A stretch of DNA of 64,000 nucleotides from assembly GCA_938091745.1 (NCBI GenBank), contig CALLJK010000009.1, forward strand, positions 158,844 to 222,843. The letters are read 5' to 3'. The stretch comes from Candidatus Bipolaricaulota bacterium (GTDB lineage: Bacteria; Bipolaricaulota; Bipolaricaulia; RBG-16-55-9; DRXL01). Under the pieces are notes generated by a model that did not search any database, was not told where the DNA came from, and was given only the letters and a program-made list of their open reading frames with translations. This document shows, piece by piece, positions 26,458 to 34,443 of the stretch (the first letter of the stretch is position 1; every line of letters starts with the position of its first letter). Both the position numbers and the translations under genes were made by a program.

Positions 26458-27560
26458 GGCAGCACGCCCTCGGTGACGTAGCGCGTCAGCTCGCTGACAC
26501 TGAGACGCTCGATGCCCAGCTTGTCTAATGTGCGCCCGCGCCGCCAATAGTCCGTGCGATGGATGATACATGCCAAATGAATAATACTCTCGATGGCTCG
26601 AGTCTCTACACCGTAGCGCTTCCCCAGCGCTGCAATGGGCACCAGGCTCATGGGCACGTCTTCGAAGATATAGCGATGCTCTAAGCGACTAGGTGCCGTG
26701 ATCCCGTAATAGCCGGGGTTAGCGTGCACAGCTTCGTAGAGATTTTCGCCCTTGGCGTCGTAGGCCATCTTCAGCCATTCTATAGCCGTCATAGCGCGAA
26801 TGCCCAAAGCTGCAGCGATGGTCACGCGCTCGCGATCTAAGACTTCCAAGACCCGTGCGGTCGAGGGCGTCACGCCGTCAATATAGAACTGAAAATTCCC
26901 CTTGGTGGCCTCGATCCACCCCGCGTTGAGAATAGTTAAAGCTGGGTGGAAGATCGCGCCCATGTTATCGAGCCCCGTCTGGAGCACATTACCCCCATCT
27001 ATGAATTGGGGGTAGGCGTCATTGAGAACTTCTAAGACTTTCTGGGTGTGCGTCGCGGGCAAGGCAGCGAGGGGGACGGCGTCTTTAGTACTGAAGATGC
27101 GGGCTTGCGCCGGGCCGATGGAACGGCTGGCATAGATGAACGTCTCGGCCTCAGCGACGATCACGTCGGCCGAACAACTATTATCCCGAAGTACTTTGGC
27201 AAATTCGATAGCGCCGCACGTGCGCCCAGGGTGCAAAATCACGATTTGCTCATCTTTGAGATATGGAGCGCACGCTTGGGCGAGCTCTCTATGAGCCGAC
27301 GAGGGCACGACGACCATCACGACGTGGGCGTCGGCAAGCGCCTCTTTAAGATCGGATGTGCACTTTTCGAGCTTAGCAAAGCCGTGGGGGCCGTCGGGAA
27401 AGCTTTCGAGCTCGATGCCCTTGCGGGCTTGAATAGCCTTTATATTTTCGGGCGTGCGGTTATATAACGTGACGGGATAGCCCATGAGCGCTAAGTGAGC
27501 GGCCATTGCTTTGCCGCCATGTCCGGCACCGATCACGGTGTAATTGATGTTCTTGGGCAT
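26454..27560 (-). CDS. NAD(P)-dependent opine/octopine dehydrogenase family oxidoreductase
   Basis: 368 residues. A Rossmann domain (YTVIGAGHGGKAMAAHLALMG, residues 5-25) is followed by HPGRTCGAIEFA and the C-terminal octopine-dehydrogenase domain (DNMGAIFHPALTILNAGWIE, with the Asn-x-x-x-x-x-His pattern of the active site). Family members reductively join an amino acid and a keto acid, or oxidise 2-hydroxy acids. ATG 27560 is chosen because GAGGTG lies upstream inside the end of asnB, 8 bases away from the asnB stop. Third gene of a unit with asnB and a cobalamin mutase-like gene; the true substrate is unknown. Confidence 0.85.
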   Translation of the reverse strand: MPKNINYTVIGAGHGGKAMAAHLALMGYPVTLYNRTPENIKAIQARKGIELESFPDGPHGFAKLEKCTSDLKEALADAHVVMVVVPSSAHRELAQACAPYLKDEQIVILHPGRTCGAIEFAKVLRDNSCSADVIVAEAETFIYASRSIGPAQARIFSTKDAVPLAALPATHTQKVLEVLNDAYPQFIDGGNVLQTGLDNMGAIFHPALTILNAGWIEATKGNFQFYIDGVTPSTARVLEVLDRERVTIAAALGIRAMTAIEWLKMAYDAKGENLYEAVHANPGYYGITAPSRLEHRYIFEDVPMSLVPIAALGKRYGVETRAIESIIHLACIIHRTDYWRRGRTLDKLGIERLSVSELTRYVTEGVLP

Positions 27561-27568
27561 AGAGAGAA

Positions 27569-29074
27569 TCACCTCGCTTCGGGTCGGGGTGTCCAGCTCA
27601 GACAATGAGCGACAGAATTTGGGAAGTAGCGTCGCCAGATTCTGTAATAATACAGCTCTTCTTTGGAGCGCAGCGTGAGGGTATCTGAAAGAGCGCGCTC
27701 ACGCTCGAACTCTCTATCGGAGATCTCGCGCTCGGCGATCTGTTCGAAGACGAGAGCCGAGCCGGCTCCACGCGAGAATTTTTCTTTCTCGCGCCAGAGA
27801 ATCTCTTCGGGGAGAAAGCCCTCAAACGCCTTGCGCAGGATATACTTTTCGATCCCGTTGGAGTGCTTGAGCTGCGGGGGCAGAGCAAAAGCTACTCTCA
27901 GCAGATCCAAGTCGAGATACGGCTCGCGGCCTTCGATGCCGTGTGCCATCGTCATGCGGTCCACTCGCTGAAGATTGGAGTTATGGAGCTTGCTGGTGAT
28001 CGCGAGGAGCTCGCGATGCAGACGCGCTGCGTCGCCGATCTCTTTGAGATAGTGATAGCCGCCAAAGAGCTCGTCGGAGCCCTCGCCCACGAGCACGACC
28101 TTGACAAAGTCTTTCGCAAGCCGCGCGACAAAATAGTTGGCGATGGCGCTGCGTACCAACGCAAAATCAAAAGACTCCAAGTGATAGATCACGTCGGGTA
28201 GTATCTGGAGCATCTCGGCTTCGGGGTAGAGATACTCGTGGTGCACTGTGCCCAGATACTGAGCGACCTTTCGAGCGTAGAGGGGGTCTTGGCCCTGGGG
28301 GGTGCCTATGGAGAACGAGTGCAGCGTAGGAGTGTGCTCTTTCATCACAGCAGCGACGAGACTGCTGTCAAGACCGCCACTGAGGAAGACCCCGACCGGC
28401 ACGTCTGAGATAAGCCGTTTTTCAACGGCTGCGATGAAGCAATCTCGCAGCGTCCCTTCGGGGTTTTTGAGCTCGCTTGAGGCTGCTGCTTCAACCCACT
28501 GCGCGAGATCGAAATAGCGCTTCCACCCAAGCTTACTATGGAACCAATGGCCAGGCGGGAACTCTACAATATCTGTAGTGATCGGCAACAGTGCTTTTAT
28601 CTCCGAAGCGAAGTAGAGCTGCCCATGAGCGAGTGCATAATAGAGGGGTTTCACGCCCAAGGGGTCACGGGCGAGAAAGAGATCGTCGCCGTCTATGAGC
28701 GCAAACGCGAACATCCCATCGAAGAGTTTTACACACTCCGGGCCGTGTTCTTCGTAGCTGTGCACGACGACTTCCGTGTCGGTGCGCGTGCACAGCTGGT
28801 GGCGGTGCGCGAGCTGGGAGCGCAGCTTGGGAAAGTTATAGATCTCGCCATTGTAGACGATATGGATCGAGCCGTCTTCGTTGGCGATAGGTTGATGCCC
28901 GCCGGGCACGTCAATAATAGAGAGCCGTGTGTGCCCTAAAGCAGCTCGCTCGTTCCGCCAAACGCCAGAATCGTCCGGCCCGCGATGGCTCAGTCTCTCC
29001 AGCATCGTCGCGACGAAGATCTGTGCGGGAGAAGCTCCCCGTTCGAGCGCAAAGCACCCAGCAATGCCGCACAT
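27569..29074 (-). CDS. asnB: Asparagine synthetase (glutamine-hydrolysing) family protein
   Basis: 501 residues, shorter than the usual 550-630. The N-terminal class II amidotransferase starts MCGIAGCFALE with Cys2 as nucleophile and has RLSIIDVPGGHQPI and VYNGEIYNF. The synthetase domain has the PP-loop VFLSGGLDSSLVAAVMKEH, GEGSDELFGGYHY and HGIEGREPYLD. It would amidate aspartate or another carboxylate by way of an adenylate. It sits 9 bases after a cobalamin mutase-like gene and 8 bases before an opine dehydrogenase-like gene, so a specialised substrate is possible. Confidence 0.92.
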   Translation of the reverse strand: MCGIAGCFALERGASPAQIFVATMLERLSHRGPDDSGVWRNERAALGHTRLSIIDVPGGHQPIANEDGSIHIVYNGEIYNFPKLRSQLAHRHQLCTRTDTEVVVHSYEEHGPECVKLFDGMFAFALIDGDDLFLARDPLGVKPLYYALAHGQLYFASEIKALLPITTDIVEFPPGHWFHSKLGWKRYFDLAQWVEAAASSELKNPEGTLRDCFIAAVEKRLISDVPVGVFLSGGLDSSLVAAVMKEHTPTLHSFSIGTPQGQDPLYARKVAQYLGTVHHEYLYPEAEMLQILPDVIYHLESFDFALVRSAIANYFVARLAKDFVKVVLVGEGSDELFGGYHYLKEIGDAARLHRELLAITSKLHNSNLQRVDRMTMAHGIEGREPYLDLDLLRVAFALPPQLKHSNGIEKYILRKAFEGFLPEEILWREKEKFSRGAGSALVFEQIAEREISDREFERERALSDTLTLRSKEELYYYRIWRRYFPNSVAHCLSWTPRPEAR

Positions 29075-29083
29075 AGCGCCTCC

Positions 29084-30721
29084 TTAGACTGAGATGCCCA
29101 GCCGCGCCAGGCGCTCAGCTTCGCTTATGGGCTTGCCCGTCTGAGGGTCTACTCCTACGCACATGCCGTCAATGATTCTCGTGACGATCTGCCCCTTGGC
29201 GATGGGACTGCCCTTCAGGTGCGGCGCATCGAGAATCCCCACAGTAACAGCCCGCGCCAGCGTCGTCGGATCGGCCCACGGATCAGAGATATTCGGCCCG
29301 GCAAGCTTTGTGATCGCTTCAAGAGTGATGCGCGCCTCGCGGACAAGCTCGTCCCTGCGGCGTTGCACGAGAGGGTCAGCCGTCATATCTGGGGCACCGC
29401 GCAGGGCGTTCTCAATGGCGCGACGCGCGATCTTAACGCTCTCGATCAGCTCTTTTGCTGTTGTGGCGTGATGAGCTTCCGTTGCCCCAACAACGTGCAC
29501 GATATGGGGCTTGATTGCCATTTGCAAATAGACAGACGCTGCCAGATGCCCCCGCGCGGCGTCGGGATCAACGGGGTAACTTAAAAGCCCTGTGCGTGCC
29601 TGACGATAGACCCGAAAGTTCTCATCAGCGAGCGTTTCTGATAGCTCGATGCACGCTAAGATTTTTGCTAAATCCATGCGGTCCGACAGCCCCGCGGGGC
29701 TGTTGAACATATACTGGGCGATATAGTCTTTGACGCCCATCGCCTTAGCGTTGTAGGCTGACAGGAAGCTCGTGACGACGTAGATGACATCGGGGGCATC
29801 GCGCATCCCCCAGTGATGCGGTTCGTTGACCTCCACGGGGATATTGCGCTCGCCGTGCCAGCGCATCAGCTCCTGATGGACGCGAATAGATTCTTCTAAG
29901 CCCAGCGGGCCGCGACGATCGAGCTGATTGAACCAGAAGATCGAAGTGGCGCACCAGGCGTTGTGGAACGTCTCGACGTAGAGCTGAGCGAGCTTGAGCT
30001 GATCGTCGGTGCCCGAGTACGCGCGCATCAACGGGTAGTTCCCGCATCGGCTTGCTTGATACAGCGCGCGGTACTCTTCAGCCGTGCGCACGGGGACGCC
30101 GCCGGCGCCCTTGCGCCGCGGGTCTTGCCGCTCAGGGTGAAAGAAGTTCTCTTGGGCGTCTTGGTCAATGCCCAGAGAGATCACGTCGAGCACGCGGGCT
30201 TGCGCGACCTCGCGAATCCCTTCAATCGTCTCTTCGATCGTTGGGCGCCCATAATGATGGCGAATCAACGGGAATGGCTTCTTCCACATAAGACGTTCTG
30301 CGAACGTCTGGGGAAAATCTTTCTCGGTCGTGCCCTGCCACAGCTCGCCCCTCAGATACGCGATGACCTCTTCGACGGGTTCTTCGCCGGAGAAGCAGCG
30401 CTCGAAGAATTCCAACTTGCGGGCGCGCTCCACAAGCGGTGGCGTCCCGCCAAAGACGAAGCGTCGCTTCTCCAAGCCGGCTTGCCGCACAGATTCTATA
30501 AATCTCTTGAGCAATGCTTCTCCCGTTTCGGGAGTGAGTCTGTAGCTGACCGCGACCAGGTCGGGGTTATGCTGACGGATGCTTTCGAGAAAGTGTGCGA
30601 TGGGGACGGCCGGGCCAAGATAGACCGTGCGCCAGCCGACTTCTTCGGCCAAGCGCAAGAAGCTCGCAACGCCCGCGACGTGGGCGTCCTCACCCAAGGC
30701 ACCAGCGAGTACCGTGCGCAT
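29084..30721 (-). CDS. Cobalamin-binding, mutase-like TIM-barrel protein
   Basis: 545 residues. Residues 1-130 are a B12-binding domain: LAGALGEDAHVAGVASFLRL contains the DxHxxG motif whose His binds cobalt, followed by VSYRLTPETG and FGGTPP. Residues about 150-450 look like a mutase barrel (VISLGIDQDAQENFF, CGNYPLMRAYSGTDDQLKLA, IPVEVNEPHHWGMRDAPD, GATEAHHATTAKELIESV). The order is B12 domain first, barrel second, the reverse of methylmalonyl-CoA mutase. Exact reaction unknown. ATG 30721 has GGGAGGTG upstream. It heads a unit with asnB and an opine dehydrogenase-like gene. Confidence 0.75.
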   Translation of the reverse strand: MRTVLAGALGEDAHVAGVASFLRLAEEVGWRTVYLGPAVPIAHFLESIRQHNPDLVAVSYRLTPETGEALLKRFIESVRQAGLEKRRFVFGGTPPLVERARKLEFFERCFSGEEPVEEVIAYLRGELWQGTTEKDFPQTFAERLMWKKPFPLIRHHYGRPTIEETIEGIREVAQARVLDVISLGIDQDAQENFFHPERQDPRRKGAGGVPVRTAEEYRALYQASRCGNYPLMRAYSGTDDQLKLAQLYVETFHNAWCATSIFWFNQLDRRGPLGLEESIRVHQELMRWHGERNIPVEVNEPHHWGMRDAPDVIYVVTSFLSAYNAKAMGVKDYIAQYMFNSPAGLSDRMDLAKILACIELSETLADENFRVYRQARTGLLSYPVDPDAARGHLAASVYLQMAIKPHIVHVVGATEAHHATTAKELIESVKIARRAIENALRGAPDMTADPLVQRRRDELVREARITLEAITKLAGPNISDPWADPTTLARAVTVGILDAPHLKGSPIAKGQIVTRIIDGMCVGVDPQTGKPISEAERLARLGISV

Positions 30722-30741
30722 AGACAAGCACCTCCCAAGGG

Positions 30742-30783
30742 ACAGTTCAGAGTTTGCAGTTTGAGCTGTGAACTCGGAACTGT
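30742..30783 (-). promoter_or_regulatory. Long hairpin in the leader of the mutase unit
   Basis: Arms 30742-30756 and 30769-30783 pair over 15 positions with one mismatch and two G-U pairs; the 12-base middle (CAGTTTGAGCTG) adds three more pairs. No T-run follows on either strand. It ends 13 bases before the GGGAGGTG of the mutase gene, so it could be a leader structure or a dyad operator. It does not resemble a cobalamin riboswitch, being far too short. Confidence 0.55.
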
Positions 30784-30864
30784 ATAATTGAGAAACTGTC
30801 TCGTGGCCTGGAGGGCCGCCATCACCGAAGAGAGGACTTCCCCATTAGGGGCGGGCAAAAACTG

Positions 30865-30938
30865 TCGGGATGGCGGGATTTGAACCCGCGACCCCACGCA
30901 CCCCAAGCGTGTGCGCTACCAGGCTGCGCCACATCCCG
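30865..30938 (-). tRNA. tRNA-Pro (anticodon GGG)
   Basis: 74 bases. Acceptor arms CGGGATG and CATCCCG pair perfectly, discriminator A at 30865. The anticodon stem CACGC/GCGTG encloses the loop TTGGGGT, giving anticodon GGG at 30902-30904, which reads CCC and CCU. The T arm GCGGG-TTCAAAT-CCCGC is standard. CCA is not encoded; a run of five T follows four bases after the 3' end on the minus strand and may end the transcript. Confidence 0.96.
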
Positions 30939-30992
30939 AATCCATATGCACTATAGCACATGAAGTGCCCCGATGCAAGGGACAGCGGGGAT

Positions 30993-31022
30993 TTGCGTGG
31001 CCTGACTCGTCTTGCTTATAAT
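30993..31022 (+). promoter_or_regulatory. Promoter upstream of the GIY-YIG-like gene
   Basis: TTGCGT (30993-30998), 18 bases, TATAAT (31017-31022). It is followed at once by the dyad CCAATA-TCAG-TATTGG (31023-31038), which would cover the transcript start and may be an operator. Confidence 0.45.
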
Positions 31023-31038
31023 CCAATATCAGTATTGG
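31023..31038. promoter_or_regulatory. Operator-like dyad at the transcript start
   Basis: Perfect 6-base arms CCAATA and TATTGG with a 4-base centre, abutting the TATAAT box at 31017-31022. The position fits a repressor site; the regulator is not identified. Confidence 0.35.
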
Positions 31039-31084
31039 AGAGGGAGTGATCGCGTATTCGCGGACCCTTCTTGCTCAACGACCG

Positions 31085-31090
31085 TACTAT
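31085..31090 (+). promoter_or_regulatory. Possible second, leaderless -10 box
   Basis: TACTAT 7 bases before ATG 31098; no Shine-Dalgarno precedes that ATG. Confidence 0.3.
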
Positions 31091-31097
31091 TAAACAG

Positions 31098-31382
31098 ATG
31101 GTGCGCAAGCCGCGGCCTGGCATCTTCTTGCTCCATACGGTGCCAGGGGGACAGCCACGCTTTCTCGGACGCGATGACAAAGACGTGCGCGACAAGCTCT
31201 TAAAATGGCTCGGCCGAAGCTATAGATACTTCCAGTTCGACTACTGCGAAACCCCAGAAGAGGCGTTTCGCAGACAATGCGAGCTGTACCATCAGCTCAA
31301 GCAATATCTCGATAACACGCGCCACCCCGAGCGCCCCGACGGCACGGAGTGGCGCTGCCCCCTCTGCGACTTCTATAAGTGA
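31098..31382 (+). CDS. Small GIY-YIG-like protein with C-terminal Cys pair
   Basis: 94 residues. PGIFLLHTVPGG and FLGRDDKDVRDKLLKWLG resemble the GIY and YIG strands and the following Arg helix of GIY-YIG nucleases; YCETPEEAFRRQCELYHQL fits the helix bearing the catalytic Glu in small stand-alone members; the end HPERPDGTEWRCPLCDFYK has a CPxC pair. Key tyrosines are replaced by Phe, so activity is uncertain. ATG 31098 is preferred; a TTG at 31071 is in frame. The assignment rests on pattern resemblance only. Confidence 0.5.
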   Translation: MVRKPRPGIFLLHTVPGGQPRFLGRDDKDVRDKLLKWLGRSYRYFQFDYCETPEEAFRRQCELYHQLKQYLDNTRHPERPDGTEWRCPLCDFYK

Positions 31383-31384
31383 AC

Positions 31385-31978
31385 TTATGGCTCCTTCGGC
31401 GGCGGAGGCGGCGTGAACGTCACCTTGGGCACGACCTTGGCCTCCGGCGGCACTTCGTAGTACGCAGCTGTCTGAAAGCCGTAGAGCTGCGCCAAGAAAT
31501 TATTGGGGAACCTGCGAATGTTCGCGTTGTAGCTCTGCACAGCTTCGTTATAGCGCATCCGCTCGACGGCCAAGCGATTCTCCGTGCCCGCAAGTTCGTC
31601 CATCAGTCTCATAAACGTCTGATCGGACTTGAGCGTCGGGTAGTTCTCGACGATCACTAAGAGTCTTGCAAGAGCGCTTCCAAGCTCATTAGCCGCGGCA
31701 ATCTTATCGGAGATCTGCACCGCGCCGCCGTACTTGGTGCGCGCCTCGGCGATCTCTCTAAAGATCGTGAGCTCCTGCCCAGCAAAGCCTCGCACCGTCT
31801 CGACCAAGTTGGGAATTAAGTCATTGCGTCTCTGCAGCTGATTCTCCACTTGCGCCCAACGCTGCCGGATCTCTTCTTGCTGGGTGACAAACTGATTGTA
31901 CGTCCCAGCAAAGAGCGAGTACGCGACGACACCCAAGACGACCAGCACGCCAAGCGTGATCCACAGAGCTCTATTCAT
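31385..31978 (-). CDS. lemA: LemA family protein
   Basis: 197 residues. An N-terminal membrane helix (LWITLGVLVVLGVVAYSLFAG) with a short outside tail is followed by the four-helix LemA bundle: YNQFVTQQEEIRQRWAQVENQLQRRNDLIPNLVETVRGF, then ENRLAVERMRYNEAVQSYNANIRRFPNNFLAQLYGF. The C-terminus is Pro-rich. GGAGGT precedes ATG 31978. It lies 38 bases after a TPM-domain gene, the usual partner of LemA; the pair's function in the envelope is not established. Confidence 0.92.
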   Translation of the reverse strand: MNRALWITLGVLVVLGVVAYSLFAGTYNQFVTQQEEIRQRWAQVENQLQRRNDLIPNLVETVRGFAGQELTIFREIAEARTKYGGAVQISDKIAAANELGSALARLLVIVENYPTLKSDQTFMRLMDELAGTENRLAVERMRYNEAVQSYNANIRRFPNNFLAQLYGFQTAAYYEVPPEAKVVPKVTFTPPPPPKEP

Positions 31979-32016
31979 ATGACCTCCTTCTTTGTATCTC
32001 GTGATTGAACTGACCC

Positions 32017-32787
32017 TCACCATCCCCGTCCGGCCCCACCGCCGCCGGTACGCCCACCGCCAAAACTGCCAAAGCCACCGCGACTGAACCCACCGCCAAA
32101 ACCACCGAAGCTGCCGCGCCCACTCGATCTCCCAGTGCCCATGCCCGCCATCCAGACCCACCATGGGATCGTGCTGCGTGACGTGCGCCGCGCCCGCCGC
32201 ATCATAAAACTCACAATAAAGAATATCACAATAAGTGCAATGAGCAGCGCTACGAGCGACGGGGCTTCAGGAAGACGACTAATATCGACAGGGGCTTCGC
32301 CGGTCAATTCGACCCCTGCGTCCTTGGCGATGACGAGAGCAATCGCCCAGACCCCCTTATAGATCCCTTCATCAAAACGCCCCTCGCGAAACTCCGGGAG
32401 CACAAACTCATCTAAAATAGCGCCGACCTTCCTGTCAGGGAGAATACCCTCTAGCCCATAGCCCGTCACAATTCTCACCCGACGATCTTCCGTAGCAACG
32501 AGAAAGAGCGCGCCGTTATCTTTGCCCTTCTGCCCGATCTTCCAGCTGTCAAAGACCTTCACAGCATACTGAAAGTCATCATAGGGCTGGGTCGTCTGCA
32601 CCGTCAAGATGGCGATTTGGGCTGTCGTCTTCTGTTCAAGCTCTTGCAGCAATGCCGTGAGTTTTTCCTGCATCTGCGGGCTGAGAAGCCCAGCGTAATC
32701 CGAGACATACCCTTGAAACGCAGGGATCTCCTGAGCAAGAACACCGAATGAGACGAAGAAGAACAGCGCAAAGATTTTGTGGATCAT
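32017..32787 (-). CDS. TPM domain (YgcG-like) membrane protein
   Basis: 256 residues: signal peptide (1-18), a TPM domain (YVSDYAGLLSPQMQEKLTALLQELEQKTTAQIAILTVQTTQPYDDFQYAVKVFDSWKIGQKGKDNGALFLVA are its conserved blocks), a membrane helix (LVALLIALIVIFFIVSFMM), and a Gly/Ser/Phe-rich tail (repeats of FGGG type). TPM domains occur in photosystem repair phosphatases and bacterial LemA partners. The ATG overlaps the upstream gene by ATGA (32784-32787), so the three genes form one unit. Confidence 0.9.
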   Translation of the reverse strand: MIHKIFALFFFVSFGVLAQEIPAFQGYVSDYAGLLSPQMQEKLTALLQELEQKTTAQIAILTVQTTQPYDDFQYAVKVFDSWKIGQKGKDNGALFLVATEDRRVRIVTGYGLEGILPDRKVGAILDEFVLPEFREGRFDEGIYKGVWAIALVIAKDAGVELTGEAPVDISRLPEAPSLVALLIALIVIFFIVSFMMRRARRTSRSTIPWWVWMAGMGTGRSSGRGSFGGFGGGFSRGGFGSFGGGRTGGGGAGRGW

Positions 32788-33524
32788 CGGATCTCTCTCA
32801 AGAGAGTATCAGCACAAGCTCCGAGCTGCTCAATATCTGCTAAGTAGCGCTCAAAGAGCACCTGGGCATTAGACTTGTCAACGCGCATCATGCCTAAGCG
32901 CAGGCTGTGGACATCCCGCATCGCTTCTAAAGAGATTCCGAATGTTTCTTCGGCTTGGACGAGGATCTCCAGAAACTCGTGAGCGGGCTGGAGTCCCTTC
33001 AAGCGCAGCAAGTGTCGCACGATGATGAGAAACGATTTGAGGGAGCGTGTCATAAGCTCCTCGAGGGCTTCGACGCGTCCGCCGGTCTCCAGATATGCCC
33101 GTCGCAGATTGAGCAGCTTGCCCTTCAGCTCCTCCTCGCACTGCAGACGAAGATTCTTTGGAGAGATCTTCAAATCGAGCAAGATATCCCTCCCAGCGAG
33201 CAGTCGGTGCTGCTCTTGCATATCTAAAAATTCAATGGGGAAGATGTCTAGAGAAGACTGCAGAAACTCCGGATCGACAAAGAGCGGGGTGGCGATCTTC
33301 TGACGATGCCATGCTCGTACTAAGGGCATGGCCTTGCGCAGGGCTTCGGGAGTGACGCTTTTCAAAACGATAAGAAAGTTGAGGTCGGATCTGTCGGGGA
33401 CAAAGTCTGTTCCAGCAGCACTGCCGTAGAGAATCAATGAGACGAGATCGTCCCCGTAGAGCGCCTGGATCTCATGGGTGAATTTTTCGATAGTTTGCTC
33501 TGTTTGGGTGTCAAGCCTTCTCAT
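32784..33524 (-). CDS. Pol beta superfamily nucleotidyltransferase-domain protein
   Basis: 246 residues. The N-terminal part has LILYGSAAGTDFVPDRSDLNFLIVL, the GS-x(10)-SDxN pattern of minimal nucleotidyltransferases, with Asn in place of the second Asp. The rest is helical (EELKGKLLNLRRAYLETGGRVEALEELMTRSLKSFLIIVRHLLRLKG) and resembles HEPN-like or substrate-binding bundles. Role unknown; it may modify a small molecule or protein. ATG 33524 has no Shine-Dalgarno; a TACAAT box lies 10 bases before it. It heads the unit with the TPM and LemA genes. Confidence 0.75.
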   Translation of the reverse strand: MRRLDTQTEQTIEKFTHEIQALYGDDLVSLILYGSAAGTDFVPDRSDLNFLIVLKSVTPEALRKAMPLVRAWHRQKIATPLFVDPEFLQSSLDIFPIEFLDMQEQHRLLAGRDILLDLKISPKNLRLQCEEELKGKLLNLRRAYLETGGRVEALEELMTRSLKSFLIIVRHLLRLKGLQPAHEFLEILVQAEETFGISLEAMRDVHSLRLGMMRVDKSNAQVLFERYLADIEQLGACADTLLREIR

Positions 33525-33534
33525 AACAAAAGAT

Positions 33535-33562
33535 ATTGTACTACATAAGACAGGGGTTTGAA
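33535..33562 (-). promoter_or_regulatory. Promoter of the nucleotidyltransferase-TPM-LemA unit
   Basis: On the minus strand TTCAAA (33562-33557), 16 bases, TACAAT (33540-33535), giving a very short leader before ATG 33524. Confidence 0.4.
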
Positions 33563-33581
33563 AAATAGAATAAGAACCACC

Positions 33582-33610
33582 TTGACAAAAGCGGACTAAT
33601 CTGGTAGGAT
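33582..33610 (+). promoter_or_regulatory. suf operon promoter
   Basis: Perfect TTGACA (33582-33587), 17 bases, TAGGAT (33605-33610), 36 bases before the sufC ATG, which has GAAGGAG upstream. The spacer and -10 contain GGACTAATCTGGTAGG, loosely like Rrf2/IscR sites, but the dyad is weak and I do not claim a regulator. Confidence 0.7.
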
Positions 33611-33645
33611 TTTTACGAGAACGTCTCATTGAAGGAGCTGAGCTG

Positions 33646-34443
33646 ATGGCCAGCGTTTTGGAGATCAAAGATCTACATGTGAGTGTCGAGGGCAAGGAGA
33701 TCCTCAAGGGTTTGACGCTGACCGTGAAGACCGGGGAGGTCCATTCGATCATGGGCCCCAACGGCTCTGGTAAAAGCACGTTGGCGTTGGCCTTGATGGG
33801 CCATCCCAAGTACGAAGTCACCCACGGAGAGATTCTCTTTAAAGGGCGGAATATCGTCGAACTTGAGCCAGATGAGCGTGCGCGGCTCGGGCTCTTCTTG
33901 GCGTTTCAGTATCCTCTAGAGATTCAAGGTGTTCCGCTGGGGCGCTTCTTGTGGGCAGCCAAGAAAGCTATGATGGGGCAAGGCACAGACGGCCCGACTG
34001 ACAAGAAAGCCGACGCCAAGGCGCTCTCGCAATTTCGCCAAGAACTCCAGGAGAAAATGAAACTCTTAAAAATGGACGAGTCGTTCGCACAACGCTATCT
34101 CAATGTGGGGTTCTCCGGCGGGGAGAAGAAACGCGCAGAAATCGTCCAGATGCACATTCTCAAGCCGGAGATCGCTATTCTAGACGAGACCGATTCGGGC
34201 TTGGATATCGACTCTGTGAAGATCGTCGCTGAGGCTGTCAATCAGTTACGTGGGCCGGACTTTGGCGCGTTAGTGATCACGCACTACCAGCGCATTTTAA
34301 ACTTCTTGAAGCCCGACTACGTGCATGTCATGATCGATGGGCGTATTGTGCGTAGCGGCGACGAGAGCTTGGTTCATGAGCTTGAAGCCAAAGGCTACGA
34401 TTGGCTAGTAAACGGTGCCAACAACGCCAAGGTGATACAATGA
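33646..34443 (+). CDS. sufC: Fe-S cluster assembly ATPase SufC
   Basis: 265 residues. ABC ATPase with [18 protein letters not shown] (Walker A), [17 protein letters not shown] (signature with the SufC-type EKKR), [14 protein letters not shown] (Walker B) and the switch His in VITHYQRIL. SufC powers cluster assembly on the SufB-SufD scaffold in the cytosol. First gene of the operon; sufB starts at its stop codon (overlap at 34440-34443). Confidence 0.97.
   Translation: MASVLEIKDLHVSVEGKEILKGLTLTVKTGEVHSIMGPNGSGKSTLALALMGHPKYEVTHGEILFKGRNIVELEPDERARLGLFLAFQYPLEIQGVPLGRFLWAAKKAMMGQGTDGPTDKKADAKALSQFRQELQEKMKLLKMDESFAQRYLNVGFSGGEKKRAEIVQMHILKPEIAILDETDSGLDIDSVKIVAEAVNQLRGPDFGALVITHYQRILNFLKPDYVHVMIDGRIVRSGDESLVHELEAKGYDWLVNGANNAKVIQ

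Noticed and set aside
29963-30787. 274-residue plus-strand frame across the mutase gene
   Set aside because: It is antisense to conserved B12-domain and barrel motifs and resembles no family.
30728-30864. Cobalamin riboswitch before the B12-dependent gene
   Set aside because: The leader is too short and lacks the B12-box sequence; only a simple hairpin is present.
33525-33821. 99-residue N-terminal extension of the nucleotidyltransferase
   Set aside because: It runs antisense through the suf promoter and the start of sufC; the ATG at 33524 fits the domain start.
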